Shown piece after piece: positions 36,502-45,508 of a DNA stretch of 64,000 nucleotides. Below the pieces are notes generated by a model. That model had not been told where the DNA came from. It saw only the letters and a list, made by a program, of their open reading frames with translations, and made no database searches. The DNA comes from an uncultured bacterium (lineage in GTDB: Bacteria; Cyanobacteriota; Vampirovibrionia; Gastranaerophilales; Gastranaerophilaceae): positions 1-64,000 of the forward strand of contig CANAIK010000003.1 of assembly GCA_947361225.1 (NCBI GenBank), written 5' to 3'. Each line of letters begins with the position of its first letter. The stretch's first letter is position 1. A program made the position numbers and the translations under genes.

Positions 36502-37440
36502 ATGAAATTAACATCACCTAATAATATTAAATTTAAAAGTCTTTATAATAATAAAATTGTACTTAATGCCCTTGAAAAAATTTCAGATCACAGCGCAAGT
36601 TTCCAAGCCTCAGCCTCAATGCTGGGCGCAATTGCCCTAAGACCGCTTGCAATTAGTTTGATCCCCGGGGTTGATAAGGACAACAAAAAATATTTAAGCG
36701 CAAATTCCCTAAGTTCTGCCCTTGGGAAATTTTTAATCGCAGAAACCCTTATCCTGCCTGTTGAATCTATGATTAAAAAAACTAACCAAAAAGAAATTAA
36801 GAATTATAATATTAAAGCTCAAATTATAAAACAAGCAGCAGGAATATTAAGCGCAATCCCAAAATCCCTGGTTACAATTGCCTTAATCCCTTTTTTGGTT
36901 GACAAACTGTTCCCTCATAAAAAAAATCCTGACTTTAACTTCCAGCTTAGCAAAGAAGAAAAAAACCGCTACAAAAACGTTATAAGTTTTAAAGGAAATC
37001 CGATAAACTCAATTCTAAATTCAAAAAAATTGGATAAATTTATTGATAAAACAAATATTAACGAAAAAAATCTCGCAAGAAACGCCTCTGTTATAACGGA
37101 TGTGTTACTTGTGGGGTCCTCGAGTTTTTTTACTAAAAAATCAAAAAAAATTAAGGAGGATAAAAAAAATCCTTTAATTTATAACAATATAATATCAACC
37201 CTCCTGTGCATTCTGGGTGGATGCGGGATTGATAAGCTAATTCAAGGTGGCACTAAGAATTCGATTAATGAATTTAAAAAAATTCACAAAAATGACCCTA
37301 AATTAAATAAATATATAGAAGGGATTAACGTTGTTCGTCCGGCTTTAATTTTTGCTTGTATTTATTATGGAATCTTGCCGATTTTTTCAGGATTTATAGC
37401 AGATAAAATTGATAGAATTCAAAAAGCCCAAAAAAAATAA
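36502..37440 (+). CDS. Lineage-specific membrane-associated protein with N-terminal FKS segment
   Basis: 312 residues, function not recognised. It begins MKLTSPNNIKFKSLYN, like the other FTSK/FKG starts in the window. Weakly hydrophobic, Ala/Leu-rich segments lie at about 37-60 (SASMLGAIALRPLAISLIP), 110-135 (AAGILSAIPKSLVTIALIPFLV), 230-245 and 280-300 (ALIFACIYYGILPIFSGF). The plan resembles the 456-residue protein at 5926. It is followed after 37 bases by the LplT-PlsC-ligase fusion on the same strand, but no functional link can be claimed. Confidence 0.65.
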   Translation: MKLTSPNNIKFKSLYNNKIVLNALEKISDHSASFQASASMLGAIALRPLAISLIPGVDKDNKKYLSANSLSSALGKFLIAETLILPVESMIKKTNQKEIKNYNIKAQIIKQAAGILSAIPKSLVTIALIPFLVDKLFPHKKNPDFNFQLSKEEKNRYKNVISFKGNPINSILNSKKLDKFIDKTNINEKNLARNASVITDVLLVGSSSFFTKKSKKIKEDKKNPLIYNNIISTLLCILGGCGIDKLIQGGTKNSINEFKKIHKNDPKLNKYIEGINVVRPALIFACIYYGILPIFSGFIADKIDRIQKAQKK

Positions 37441-37477
37441 TTTTTTAATATAATAATAAAAAAAGGATTTAGGAATT

Positions 37478-40400
37478 ATGGATTGTATAAAAAAACTGGG
37501 ACCTTTGGGAAATATTGAATTTGATAAACTTTTTATCGCTCAAATTTTGTCACATTGCGCTGATGCGATTATTCAGTTTTTGCTCGTTTTTATTCTGCTA
37601 AAACTTTCTAATACCCCGGGGAACTCAATTGCCACAATGTTTTTCTCTTTTTTATTACCCCAATTTTTATTGAGTCCTTTTTCAGGGATTCTATCGGATA
37701 AACTCCCAAGAAAATTAATTTTATCTACAAGCGCAGTTTTTCGGGGTCTTATTGTTGTTGGTTTAGTTTTTTTACTGCCAAAATTATCTGTTTTATCAAT
37801 TTATTTAACCGCTTTTACACTAGGAGTAGGAGCAGCGCTTTTTTATCCTTCTAAAATGGCAATTATAACAAATATTGTATCAAGCAAACAATTAAAGTTC
37901 GCTAATGCCCTAACGAGCTCCATTGGAGCAACCGCACTGCTATTTGGCGCACTGGGAGCGAATTATTTAATTAAATTTGGATTAAATAACGCTCTTATAA
38001 CAATTTGTTCAATGTATTTTTTATCAAGTTTTATTTCTTTGTTAATTAAACTTAGAATCCCTCAAAAAATTCAATTGAAAAATAAATGCAACGATGTAAA
38101 AATTGCCTTTAATTACCTAAAAAAACACAAAAAAGCGCTTTATCTTGTTTTATTGTCAACTGCTTTGCAGTTTATTGTTGCGGTTTTTTCAAACGGGCTC
38201 AATTCCTTGGTTGTGGATTATTATAAGCTTGATTTTTCGAACCTTACCTATCTTAGAACACTTTTAGGTGTCGGGATAATATTAGGGATGATTTTTACCA
38301 TTTATTTTTCTCGTTTTATGAAAATCCCCCATTTATTTGCAATGAGTTTTAGCGGTTTATGTTTAATCCTATTGAGCGCTCCTTTGTGTCATAATTTAAG
38401 CGTGGCTTGGGTTTGGCTTATTCCGATAGGAATTTTTGATGCAATTATTCTTGTATTATTGGATACAATTCTGCAAAAAGTCACCCCGGATAGAGTTCGA
38501 GGCAAGGTTTTCGGGTTGCAATTGACCCTATCGACCTTAAGTTTTTTAGTTGGGACAATAATTACGGCAAATATTACAAGTTATATTAATCCTTTAACAA
38601 TTTTTAAAATAATCGCTCTTTTTTCTTTTAGTTTAGCTTTATTGGTTCTGGTTTTCGATAAATCATTCAGGTATTTTTTATTAAAAGCAACTTTGGGTCA
38701 AATTTTCCTTATGCTGTTTAGATACAAGGTTGAAGGATTAGAGAATATTCCAAAAAAAGGAAAAATTATCCTTGCAGGCAATCACACAGGTCATCTTGAT
38801 CCTTTTATTATCCAAATGGCAACTCATCGTGAACTTTGGTTTATAACGGGTCCTGCCGCTTTTAAAACCCCTGTTATAAGACATTTTCTTAAATATTTTA
38901 ACGTTCTTCCGCTAAAATTTGGTCAAGGACTTGAGGCGCTTGACTCAGCCGTTAATAAACTAAACAAAGGAGAGGCGGTTATTATTTTCCCTGAAGGGAA
39001 GTTTAGTCCCGACGGGAATTTATGCAAATTTAATCGAGGGGTCGGAATAATTTCCAAAAAAGCACAAGCTCCGATTATTCCTTTTGCAATTAAAGGCGGG
39101 TTTGAAACCTGGGGGCAAAAAAGAAAGACTCCAAAACTTTTTAATACAATTGTAATCCAATTTGGTCAAGCGATTGAGGACTATTTAGAGGATGAGAAAG
39201 AAATTGCTAAAAACCTTCAAACAAAAGTTGGTTTTTTAAAAAAAGCGCTGGATAGAAGAGCTTTTTACAACATTAACCAAAAACTTCATAGCGATTTTTT
39301 AGAATTAATGCAAGAAAAAGGAGATATTTACGGACAAAATATTGCGTTAGTTAAAAAAGACGAAAAAATAAGTTATATTGAACTATCAAGAAGGGCAAAA
39401 GAATTTGCCAACTATTTAATTGAAACAATAAAAGTCGAAAGAGGACAAATTATTGCAATTCTAACTGAATCAAGAATCGAGTTTGCAGTTGCTTTGTTTG
39501 CCTCAATTCAAACAGGGGCAATTGTTGTACCCCTGGATAACAAACTTACGATTAGCGAACACGAAAATATTTTAAACGATTGCAACCCAAGGATTATTCT
39601 TTGTTCGAAAAAATTCTTAAACCACACAACCGAACTTAAAAACAACGTTAAGTCAATTGAACATTGTTTTGTTCTTGAGGAAATTGATAATTACAAGGGA
39701 AATATTGAAAAGGATTTGGGTAAAAAAAGATCATTGGATGAAACCGCCCTAATTGTCTATACTTCAGGAACAACAGGGAACCCCAAGGGGGTTATGATTA
39801 GTTTTGGCAATATTTATTCCCAACTAAGAGATTTTGAAGTTATGTTTAGGGTTTCCAACAAAAATACTCTTTTATCAATTCTTCCCTTAAACCATTTACT
39901 AGAGCTCAACTGCGGATTTTTTGGAATGTTGTATTGCGGAGCTAAGGTTGTTTATCTTGAATCATTAACCCCAAAAGAGCTCATTAAAACCTTAAAAAAA
40001 GAAAAAATTACTAATATGATTATCGTTCCTTTGGTTGCAAAAATGATTAAAAGCAGCATTGAAAAGGAAATTAGGAAAAAATCAAAAATAATTCAACAAC
40101 TATTCCTGCTTGAGTTTAAAGTTGCAAAAATTCTACCAAGAAAACTAAGAAAACTTTTGTTTAAACCAATTATTGATTCTTTAGGGGGTCATCTTGAATG
40201 TTTTATCTCAGGCGGAGCTCCCCTAGAAAACGAAACGGCAATTTTCTTTAATAGAATCGGAATTCCTGTTTTTCAAGGCTACGGCTTAACAGAAACCTCA
40301 CCAACCGTTTCAACCAATCGCTATGGAAAAGAAAAACTAGGAACAGTAGGGGCTGCACTTCCTTCGGTTAGTGTTAAAACAAACGAGTCGGGAGAAATTT

Positions 40401-40888
40401 TGGTAATTGGTCCTAATATTATGCAGGGATATTACAAAAACCCCGATTTAACAAAAGAAGTAATTGACGAACAAGGCTGGTTCCACACAGGAGATATTGG
40501 TGAAATCGACAAATATGGTTTTATTAAAATTACCGGAAGAATAAAGAATTTAATTGTATTGCAAGGCGGAAAAAAGATTTTCCCCGAGGAAGTTGAAGCA
40601 ATTCTTGATAAATCGAAGTTAATTAAGGAAGTTTGCGTTCTTCCCGTAACAAAAAATCAAAAAGAAGAGGTTGGAGCAGTTGTAATTCCAATAGACGAAC
40701 TTTTAAGTGACAATGAATTGGAAATTAAGCAAAAAATCGAACAAGAAATTAAAGAATTGTCGAAAAAGTACCTTGCGCCCTATAAAACCCCGACAATTAC
40801 AGTAATTTATCCAAATAAAGAATTCCCCAGGACTTCAACTAAGAAAATTAAAAGAAACGAGATTAAAAATTATCTTGATAACTTGTAA
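37478..40888 (+). CDS. LplT-PlsC-acyl-AMP ligase fusion (Aas-type lysophospholipid recycling)
   Basis: 1136 residues in three parts. Residues 1-400 are an MFS transporter of the LplT kind (SPFSGILSDKLPRKLIL in the loop after helix 2). Residues 410-600 are a PlsC acyltransferase with NHTGHLDPF (HX4D) and FPEGKFSPDG. Residues 610-1136 are an AMP-forming ligase with YTSGTTGNPKGVM, QGYGLTETSP, HTGDIGEID and a C-terminal TSTKKIKR catalytic Lys region. In E. coli, LplT flips lysophospholipids inward and Aas re-acylates them; here all three activities are on one chain. AGGA precedes the ATG. The 3' end overlaps the convergent ligase gene by 19 bases. Confidence 0.9.
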   Translation: MDCIKKLGPLGNIEFDKLFIAQILSHCADAIIQFLLVFILLKLSNTPGNSIATMFFSFLLPQFLLSPFSGILSDKLPRKLILSTSAVFRGLIVVGLVFLLPKLSVLSIYLTAFTLGVGAALFYPSKMAIITNIVSSKQLKFANALTSSIGATALLFGALGANYLIKFGLNNALITICSMYFLSSFISLLIKLRIPQKIQLKNKCNDVKIAFNYLKKHKKALYLVLLSTALQFIVAVFSNGLNSLVVDYYKLDFSNLTYLRTLLGVGIILGMIFTIYFSRFMKIPHLFAMSFSGLCLILLSAPLCHNLSVAWVWLIPIGIFDAIILVLLDTILQKVTPDRVRGKVFGLQLTLSTLSFLVGTIITANITSYINPLTIFKIIALFSFSLALLVLVFDKSFRYFLLKATLGQIFLMLFRYKVEGLENIPKKGKIILAGNHTGHLDPFIIQMATHRELWFITGPAAFKTPVIRHFLKYFNVLPLKFGQGLEALDSAVNKLNKGEAVIIFPEGKFSPDGNLCKFNRGVGIISKKAQAPIIPFAIKGGFETWGQKRKTPKLFNTIVIQFGQAIEDYLEDEKEIAKNLQTKVGFLKKALDRRAFYNINQKLHSDFLELMQEKGDIYGQNIALVKKDEKISYIELSRRAKEFANYLIETIKVERGQIIAILTESRIEFAVALFASIQTGAIVVPLDNKLTISEHENILNDCNPRIILCSKKFLNHTTELKNNVKSIEHCFVLEEIDNYKGNIEKDLGKKRSLDETALIVYTSGTTGNPKGVMISFGNIYSQLRDFEVMFRVSNKNTLLSILPLNHLLELNCGFFGMLYCGAKVVYLESLTPKELIKTLKKEKITNMIIVPLVAKMIKSSIEKEIRKKSKIIQQLFLLEFKVAKILPRKLRKLLFKPIIDSLGGHLECFISGGAPLENETAIFFNRIGIPVFQGYGLTETSPTVSTNRYGKEKLGTVGAALPSVSVKTNESGEILVIGPNIMQGYYKNPDLTKEVIDEQGWFHTGDIGEIDKYGFIKITGRIKNLIVLQGGKKIFPEEVEAILDKSKLIKEVCVLPVTKNQKEEVGAVVIPIDELLSDNELEIKQKIEQEIKELSKKYLAPYKTPTITVIYPNKEFPRTSTKKIKRNEIKNYLDNL

Positions 40889-42363
40889 AGATTTTTTTTC
40901 AGTTTTTCATAATCGATTCTAGAGTTGTGTCTTTTATCCTTAGGGATTTTTGTAACAACCAACTTATCAAGTTCGAATTTTCTTTCAATTAAAGCATTGA
41001 CAAGGTCTTCTTTAGGCAGTTTTGATTCAAGTACAACCACAACCTTAGAATTAATTTTTAGAATCGTCCCGCAATCAACCCCGGGGATTTCCATAAGAGC
41101 GTGCTCAAGAGGAAAACCATAAAAAGTTTTATCTTTATATTGGAATCTGTTTTTTATTCGACCAACAAGATAAAGATTGCCTTCGTCGTCTAAAAACCCG
41201 CCGTCACCCGTTCTGTGGTAAATTTTTCCATTATAATTAATTTTTGCAAGTTTTTGCGCCTCGGGACAATTATAATATTCCTTAAGGACGTGAGAGCCGC
41301 TTACGCAAATTTCCCCAATTTCACCTGTTTCAAGAATTGAACTTTCAAAATCCTCAATTTCCTCGTTTGTTGGTTTAATAATCCTAACTTCGATTTCCTC
41401 AACCGGTTTTCCCACCAAAAGCCCTTTTTTTAGGTCTTTTTGATTGGTTATTAAAGAATTAACACTAATGGTTGAAATCGGCTCAGCCTCGGTTGATCCA
41501 TAAATAATTTGGATATCACAGTTAATAAAATTCTCCCTCAATTTTTTAGCCACTTTTGGAAAGACAGGGGATCCGCCCGTAAAAATTCTTTTAATTCCTG
41601 AAATTTTTTGATTCTTAATAAGATTCTCATAGAAAGCAACCGAACCAACCGAAGTTGTGACATTATTTTTTTTAATGTCTTTAATAATTTTTTTAGGGTT
41701 AAATTGAGACGGTTTTCTCGGGTTAAAATCAGGAATCACGGAGGTTGTTCCGCAAGCGAGGTTGTGGAGCACAAAAATCGGCAAAGAAACCAAATCAACG
41801 TCATTAATTTCAGGTTTTAAGTGTTTTTTTAGAATTCTATGTTGTTCCAATAAAAATTCGTGGGTTCTTTTGCTCGCCTTGGGCATTCCGACAGATCCTG
41901 TCGTAAAAGTTATTAAAGCAGTCGTATCAGGGGTTATGGTTGGAGTTTCATAGTTTGTTTTAGGTTTTTTAATAAATCCCGAAACAAAATTAAGCGGAAT
42001 TTTTCTTATTTCACTTGAAAAAAGCTTTAGAATATATGCCTTGGGACAACCCAAAAAAGCCTTGCAAGGAACGGTTGATAAAGCATCGTTAAGCCTTTTT
42101 TTATCTGCCCAGGCATCTAAAAATACGGCGGTTGCTCCAATATTAAAAATTGCAGCCAAAATTATATAAAGCTCAATTGACATTGGGGTAAAAATAAGGA
42201 TATTGTCCCCTTTGGTCAAACCTTTAGATAAAAAATATTGAGAATAATTAAGAACCTTTAATAAAAATTCTCGATAAGTAATTTTTTTATTCTTATACAC
42301 TAACGCTATTTTATTTGGATAATTTTTTGCGTTCTCAAAAAGAATTTCTATAATATTGTTCAT
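40870..42363 (-). CDS. OleC-like AMP-dependent ligase
   Basis: 497-residue ANL-superfamily enzyme. ATP motif TFTTGSVGMPKASKRTH lies at about 153-169, YGSTEAEP at about 290-297 and YHRTGDGGFLDDEGNLYLVGR at about 382-402. Several blocks resemble OleC, the beta-lactone synthetase of bacterial olefin synthesis: LGCPKAYILKLF, LVSLPIFVLHNLACGTTSVIP and the C-terminal KDKRHNSRIDYEKL. The usual catalytic Lys of the A10 motif seems to be Arg here. No oleA, oleB or oleD accompanies it. It is the last gene of a six-gene overlapping operon and starts in an ATGA overlap with the GNAT-like gene. OleC kinship is from remembered sequence patterns; a plain fatty acyl-AMP ligase is the alternative. Confidence 0.75.
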   Translation of the reverse strand: MNNIIEILFENAKNYPNKIALVYKNKKITYREFLLKVLNYSQYFLSKGLTKGDNILIFTPMSIELYIILAAIFNIGATAVFLDAWADKKRLNDALSTVPCKAFLGCPKAYILKLFSSEIRKIPLNFVSGFIKKPKTNYETPTITPDTTALITFTTGSVGMPKASKRTHEFLLEQHRILKKHLKPEINDVDLVSLPIFVLHNLACGTTSVIPDFNPRKPSQFNPKKIIKDIKKNNVTTSVGSVAFYENLIKNQKISGIKRIFTGGSPVFPKVAKKLRENFINCDIQIIYGSTEAEPISTISVNSLITNQKDLKKGLLVGKPVEEIEVRIIKPTNEEIEDFESSILETGEIGEICVSGSHVLKEYYNCPEAQKLAKINYNGKIYHRTGDGGFLDDEGNLYLVGRIKNRFQYKDKTFYGFPLEHALMEIPGVDCGTILKINSKVVVVLESKLPKEDLVNALIERKFELDKLVVTKIPKDKRHNSRIDYEKLKKNLYKLSR

Positions 42364-43304
42364 AATTCGACTCCTAAAAGTTCATATTGTTGATAAATTT
42401 CCCCGCCTTTAATAATATTTTTTGATACGTTGTTAATATGCATTAGTGCGTGGATTATTTGGTTATACCCCAAAAAATGCGCTTTTTTGTGAATATATTC
42501 AACCAAATAAGACCCCAATCCCCGATATTTAGAATCCTCAATTTGCGCTAGGGTTTTAATTACAAGAGTTTTTTTAGTTTTATTAAAAAAATCAGGATAA
42601 CAAAAAATAAACGCAATTGGATTAAGCTGTTCGTTTTTTGCAATTAAAACAAACTTGGGGTCTAAGAATTTTTTTATTGGTTCATACATTGTGTAGAATT
42701 CCTCAAATTCAATTGGCGAATAAAGGAAATTATTAACAAAACTACAGGATGTTATATCGAATATTTGTTTTATTTGAGAATCAAAGTTTTGAGGGTCGAA
42801 TTCATCGATTGTTATTTTTTTATCTTTAAAAATTTGCTCGAATTTATCCAGTCTTTTGTAATTTTTATCTAAATTTTTATATATTGTTGAACAATAGTTA
42901 GATATTACCTTAAAACCCGAATTTTTGAATAATTCCTGATAATAGTCCGCATTATCGACATCTAAAAAAAAGCAAGGGTTATTTGTGGTTTTTAATCGAT
43001 ATTTTTTATAGGTGGATCCTTCCATTGGACCGATTAAATAATCAAAACCTTGGTTTTTAGCGTATTTTTTTATTTCCTCAAATAAATAACTAGCTGCTTT
43101 TTTATCATTAACAGATTTAAAAAAACCAATTTGTCCGATTTTTTTATAGTTTTTATAATGCAAGTTTTCGTTATAAATTAGTCCTGCGCAGGATAATAAT
43201 TGATTATCTTTTTTTATTGTAAATAATTTTTCGCTAATCCCGATTCCCCCCTCGTTTAATTGAGAAAAAGCCAAAAAATCTTCTATTTTATTGGATAAGC
43301 GCAT
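42360..43304 (-). CDS. GNAT-like acyltransferase
   Basis: 314 residues. The fold pattern is that of a large GNAT protein. An N-terminal GIYNENLHYKNYKKIGQIGFFKSVND strand-loop segment leads to YLFEEIKKYAKNQGFDYLIGPMEGSTYKKYRL, and the C-terminal half has LIAKNEQLNPIAFIFCYPDF and AQIEDSKYRGLGSYLVEYIHKKA. In that last segment R-G-L-G matches the acetyl-CoA-binding R/Q-x-x-G-x-G/A motif. The GPMEGSTYKKYR segment resembles bacterial GNATs found beside lipid genes. Substrate unknown. It overlaps the kinase-like gene by 17 bases and the ligase gene by 4. Confidence 0.7.
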   Translation of the reverse strand: MRLSNKIEDFLAFSQLNEGGIGISEKLFTIKKDNQLLSCAGLIYNENLHYKNYKKIGQIGFFKSVNDKKAASYLFEEIKKYAKNQGFDYLIGPMEGSTYKKYRLKTTNNPCFFLDVDNADYYQELFKNSGFKVISNYCSTIYKNLDKNYKRLDKFEQIFKDKKITIDEFDPQNFDSQIKQIFDITSCSFVNNFLYSPIEFEEFYTMYEPIKKFLDPKFVLIAKNEQLNPIAFIFCYPDFFNKTKKTLVIKTLAQIEDSKYRGLGSYLVEYIHKKAHFLGYNQIIHALMHINNVSKNIIKGGEIYQQYELLGVEL

Positions 43305-44412
43305 AACCGACCCCCAAAGCGATTATTGAAACAATTGAAGTTAGGATTAAACCTTTGTTTAAATCATTGTTAAAAAGTTTTAATCGAATTATAATTCCTA
43401 TACAAACTATTGAACCTAAAAAAGGAAAAATTACAAGATTTGGAATAAAATCTCTCAAAAAAGCACAAATTACAGGGACTAAAAGAATATAATAAATCGG
43501 TTTAACCCGATATTTGTCAGCAACTTCACAATTATAATTAAGAATCAAATTTGTTTTTTGACACAAAAAAGATAAAGAAAAAATTACAATTGCGAAAAAA
43601 TTTCCCATTAAAGCCCAGATAACGTAGTTTATAAGCCCTAAAAAAAGAACGCCCGAAAACCCGATTTTTTTATAAGGGCGCATAATTATTAAATATCCTA
43701 TTAAAAATAAAATCAAAACCCCGATTTGAACTGAAAGCTCAAAAGTATTCGGATTTGTGTTTCTTGATAGTATAAAAAGAACAGATAAAGGAATAAAAAG
43801 ATTATCAGCCCCTTTTAAACTAACTCCTTCAAAAACACTAACAATTATTGAAATTAAAACCCCGATTAAAACACAATCTAATCTATCGAATCTTGTTGTT
43901 AATAGAAGGATTAAATGTACAACCAAAAAAGAACTCACAAAAAAAGCAATTGATCCTTCAAGGGTTTTTTTCGTCCCCACTTCAACGATATATTCACTTT
44001 TTCCGTATCTTTTCCCGATTAAAGCAGCAATTGCATCACAAAGCGCCAGAATTAGAATAGAAATTACATAAAACCAGGGTAAGCCCAAAAGATTTGCATA
44101 TAAAAAACAAATAAAAATTGCAATAGGATGATAAAAAGCCCCGTACGACGCCCTTTCAACCCCGTGGATTGATTGTAAAAATCCAAATTTTTTAGATATT
44201 ATCATAATTAAAGTAAACCCAAAGGCTAATAATAAGACAGATAGCGGGTTTTCAAAAATAAAAGGGAAAAAAATCGTGACAAACGCACCCAGAAAATGGG
44301 CGAATTTTCTTGTAATTTCAACCGCAACACCTTTTTTACGGAGAATTTCTCCAATTGCAAAAATTAACAAGAATATTGCACTTATTATTACAATCCAAAC
44401 CAAATCACACAT
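43288..44412 (-). CDS. Phytol/dolichol kinase-like CTP-dependent membrane kinase
   Basis: 374 residues, about ten to eleven membrane helices. The first half matches the VTE5/SEC59/CdsA-like family of CTP-using prenol kinases and cytidylyltransferases: ITRKFAHFLGAFVTIFFPF (about 34-52), ALCDAIAALIGKRYGKS (about 123-139) and TKKTLEGSIAFFVSSFLV (about 147-164, with the K..EGS motif). The second half (from about 215) is extra hydrophobic sequence not explained by the kinase domain. Probable reaction: phosphorylation of a prenol or other lipid alcohol. It overlaps DUF3419 by 8 bases and the GNAT gene by 17, so it is translated as part of one unit. Confidence 0.75.
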   Translation of the reverse strand: MCDLVWIVIISAIFLLIFAIGEILRKKGVAVEITRKFAHFLGAFVTIFFPFIFENPLSVLLLAFGFTLIMIISKKFGFLQSIHGVERASYGAFYHPIAIFICFLYANLLGLPWFYVISILILALCDAIAALIGKRYGKSEYIVEVGTKKTLEGSIAFFVSSFLVVHLILLLTTRFDRLDCVLIGVLISIIVSVFEGVSLKGADNLFIPLSVLFILSRNTNPNTFELSVQIGVLILFLIGYLIIMRPYKKIGFSGVLFLGLINYVIWALMGNFFAIVIFSLSFLCQKTNLILNYNCEVADKYRVKPIYYILLVPVICAFLRDFIPNLVIFPFLGSIVCIGIIIRLKLFNNDLNKGLILTSIVSIIALGVGYALIQ

Positions 44413-45508
44413 TCTTTACACCCTCAACTATAAATGCCTTGTAAAAAAACGCCCTGTCTTTTGAATGGAGTTTTTTTGATAAATCTTGTTCGAAATAAAA
44501 ATTCTGAGGCAGGATTTTGGACATTTGTCTATCAACCAGCATATTCCAATAACAAAATCTTGCATTTTTATTGCAAATTCCTAAAAAATCCTTAGAAACT
44601 TTTATAAAAAGCTCTAAATCCATATATTCAAAGATATCAGATAAATTAAAACAATCAAATTTTTCTTTTATTTGATAAGGGATTTGATTAATTAACCCCC
44701 TTTCAATCCTTAAAGAATCAATATTTTGTTTAATTGTATCAAAATTTTCTTTTTTAGCGTAATGTGGCAGGGAAAAATCAAAGTTATTTAAAAGAATATA
44801 GTTTAAAAAAGGATTGTTCCAAGCGCAAACCTCTCCTAGAGCGTAATCCGCTCTTTTTTTAATATTATCAGAAATTTGTTTTGTACTAACGTATTTAAAG
44901 AATTCTTTATCCCTTCCAAGTCTTCCTAAAACAAATCGAGAGAAAAAAACCTTAAATAAAAGTTTAAATTTCCAATTATTAAAAGTTTTGTAATAAAAAA
45001 TTTTCTGTGCGTTAATTGATTTAGGCAGGAAAAATTCACTCAAGTTTTTTTGATTGTGAATAAGAGGAAGAATTTTTTGAGCAAAAATTTGGAAATATTG
45101 TTCGAATTTTCCTTTGTGAATTATTCCACTTAGTACAATTTTTAGGTTATTATCAAGATAATATTGACTTTGAGACGACAATTTTTCTTTTATTGACCTA
45201 TAAACTTCCATTCTGTTGTTTTGGGGTTTAAAACCCAAAAAACCCAAAAAAGTTTCATAATCCAAATTCTTAATCGCCTGCTTTTTAAGCTCACTGCAAG
45301 CGATTTGAGGAATACTCAAATCAACCGCCAAAACTAAAGCAGGATTTTTAGTTAACAAACTAAGAGAATTATCAAGCCCCGAGGCTATTGATAAACATTT
45401 GGAATCCTCTTTAATATTAAGCGCTTCTAATAGTAGAATCGGGTCTTCCCAGCAGTTTGAATAGCGGATTTTATCGAACTTTGCCCTTTGTTGAATTTCT
45501 TTATCCAT
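44405..45508 (-). CDS. DUF3419 family protein (BtaA-like)
   Basis: 367 residues. The N-terminus reads RYSNCWEDPILLLEAL (about 15-30), KCLSIASGLDNSLSLL (about 37-52), LVLAVDLSIPQIACSELKKQAI: the DUF3419 pattern of an AdoMet-binding Rossmann fold. The best known members are BtaA enzymes, which transfer the 3-amino-3-carboxypropyl group of AdoMet to diacylglycerol in betaine lipid synthesis. Later FNLSDIFEYMDLELF fits the family. There is no btaB partner here. In this operon it more likely modifies the lipid or prenol product of its neighbours. Overlaps of 8 bases join it to both neighbours. Confidence 0.8.
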   Translation of the reverse strand: MDKEIQQRAKFDKIRYSNCWEDPILLLEALNIKEDSKCLSIASGLDNSLSLLTKNPALVLAVDLSIPQIACSELKKQAIKNLDYETFLGFLGFKPQNNRMEVYRSIKEKLSSQSQYYLDNNLKIVLSGIIHKGKFEQYFQIFAQKILPLIHNQKNLSEFFLPKSINAQKIFYYKTFNNWKFKLLFKVFFSRFVLGRLGRDKEFFKYVSTKQISDNIKKRADYALGEVCAWNNPFLNYILLNNFDFSLPHYAKKENFDTIKQNIDSLRIERGLINQIPYQIKEKFDCFNLSDIFEYMDLELFIKVSKDFLGICNKNARFCYWNMLVDRQMSKILPQNFYFEQDLSKKLHSKDRAFFYKAFIVEGVKNV

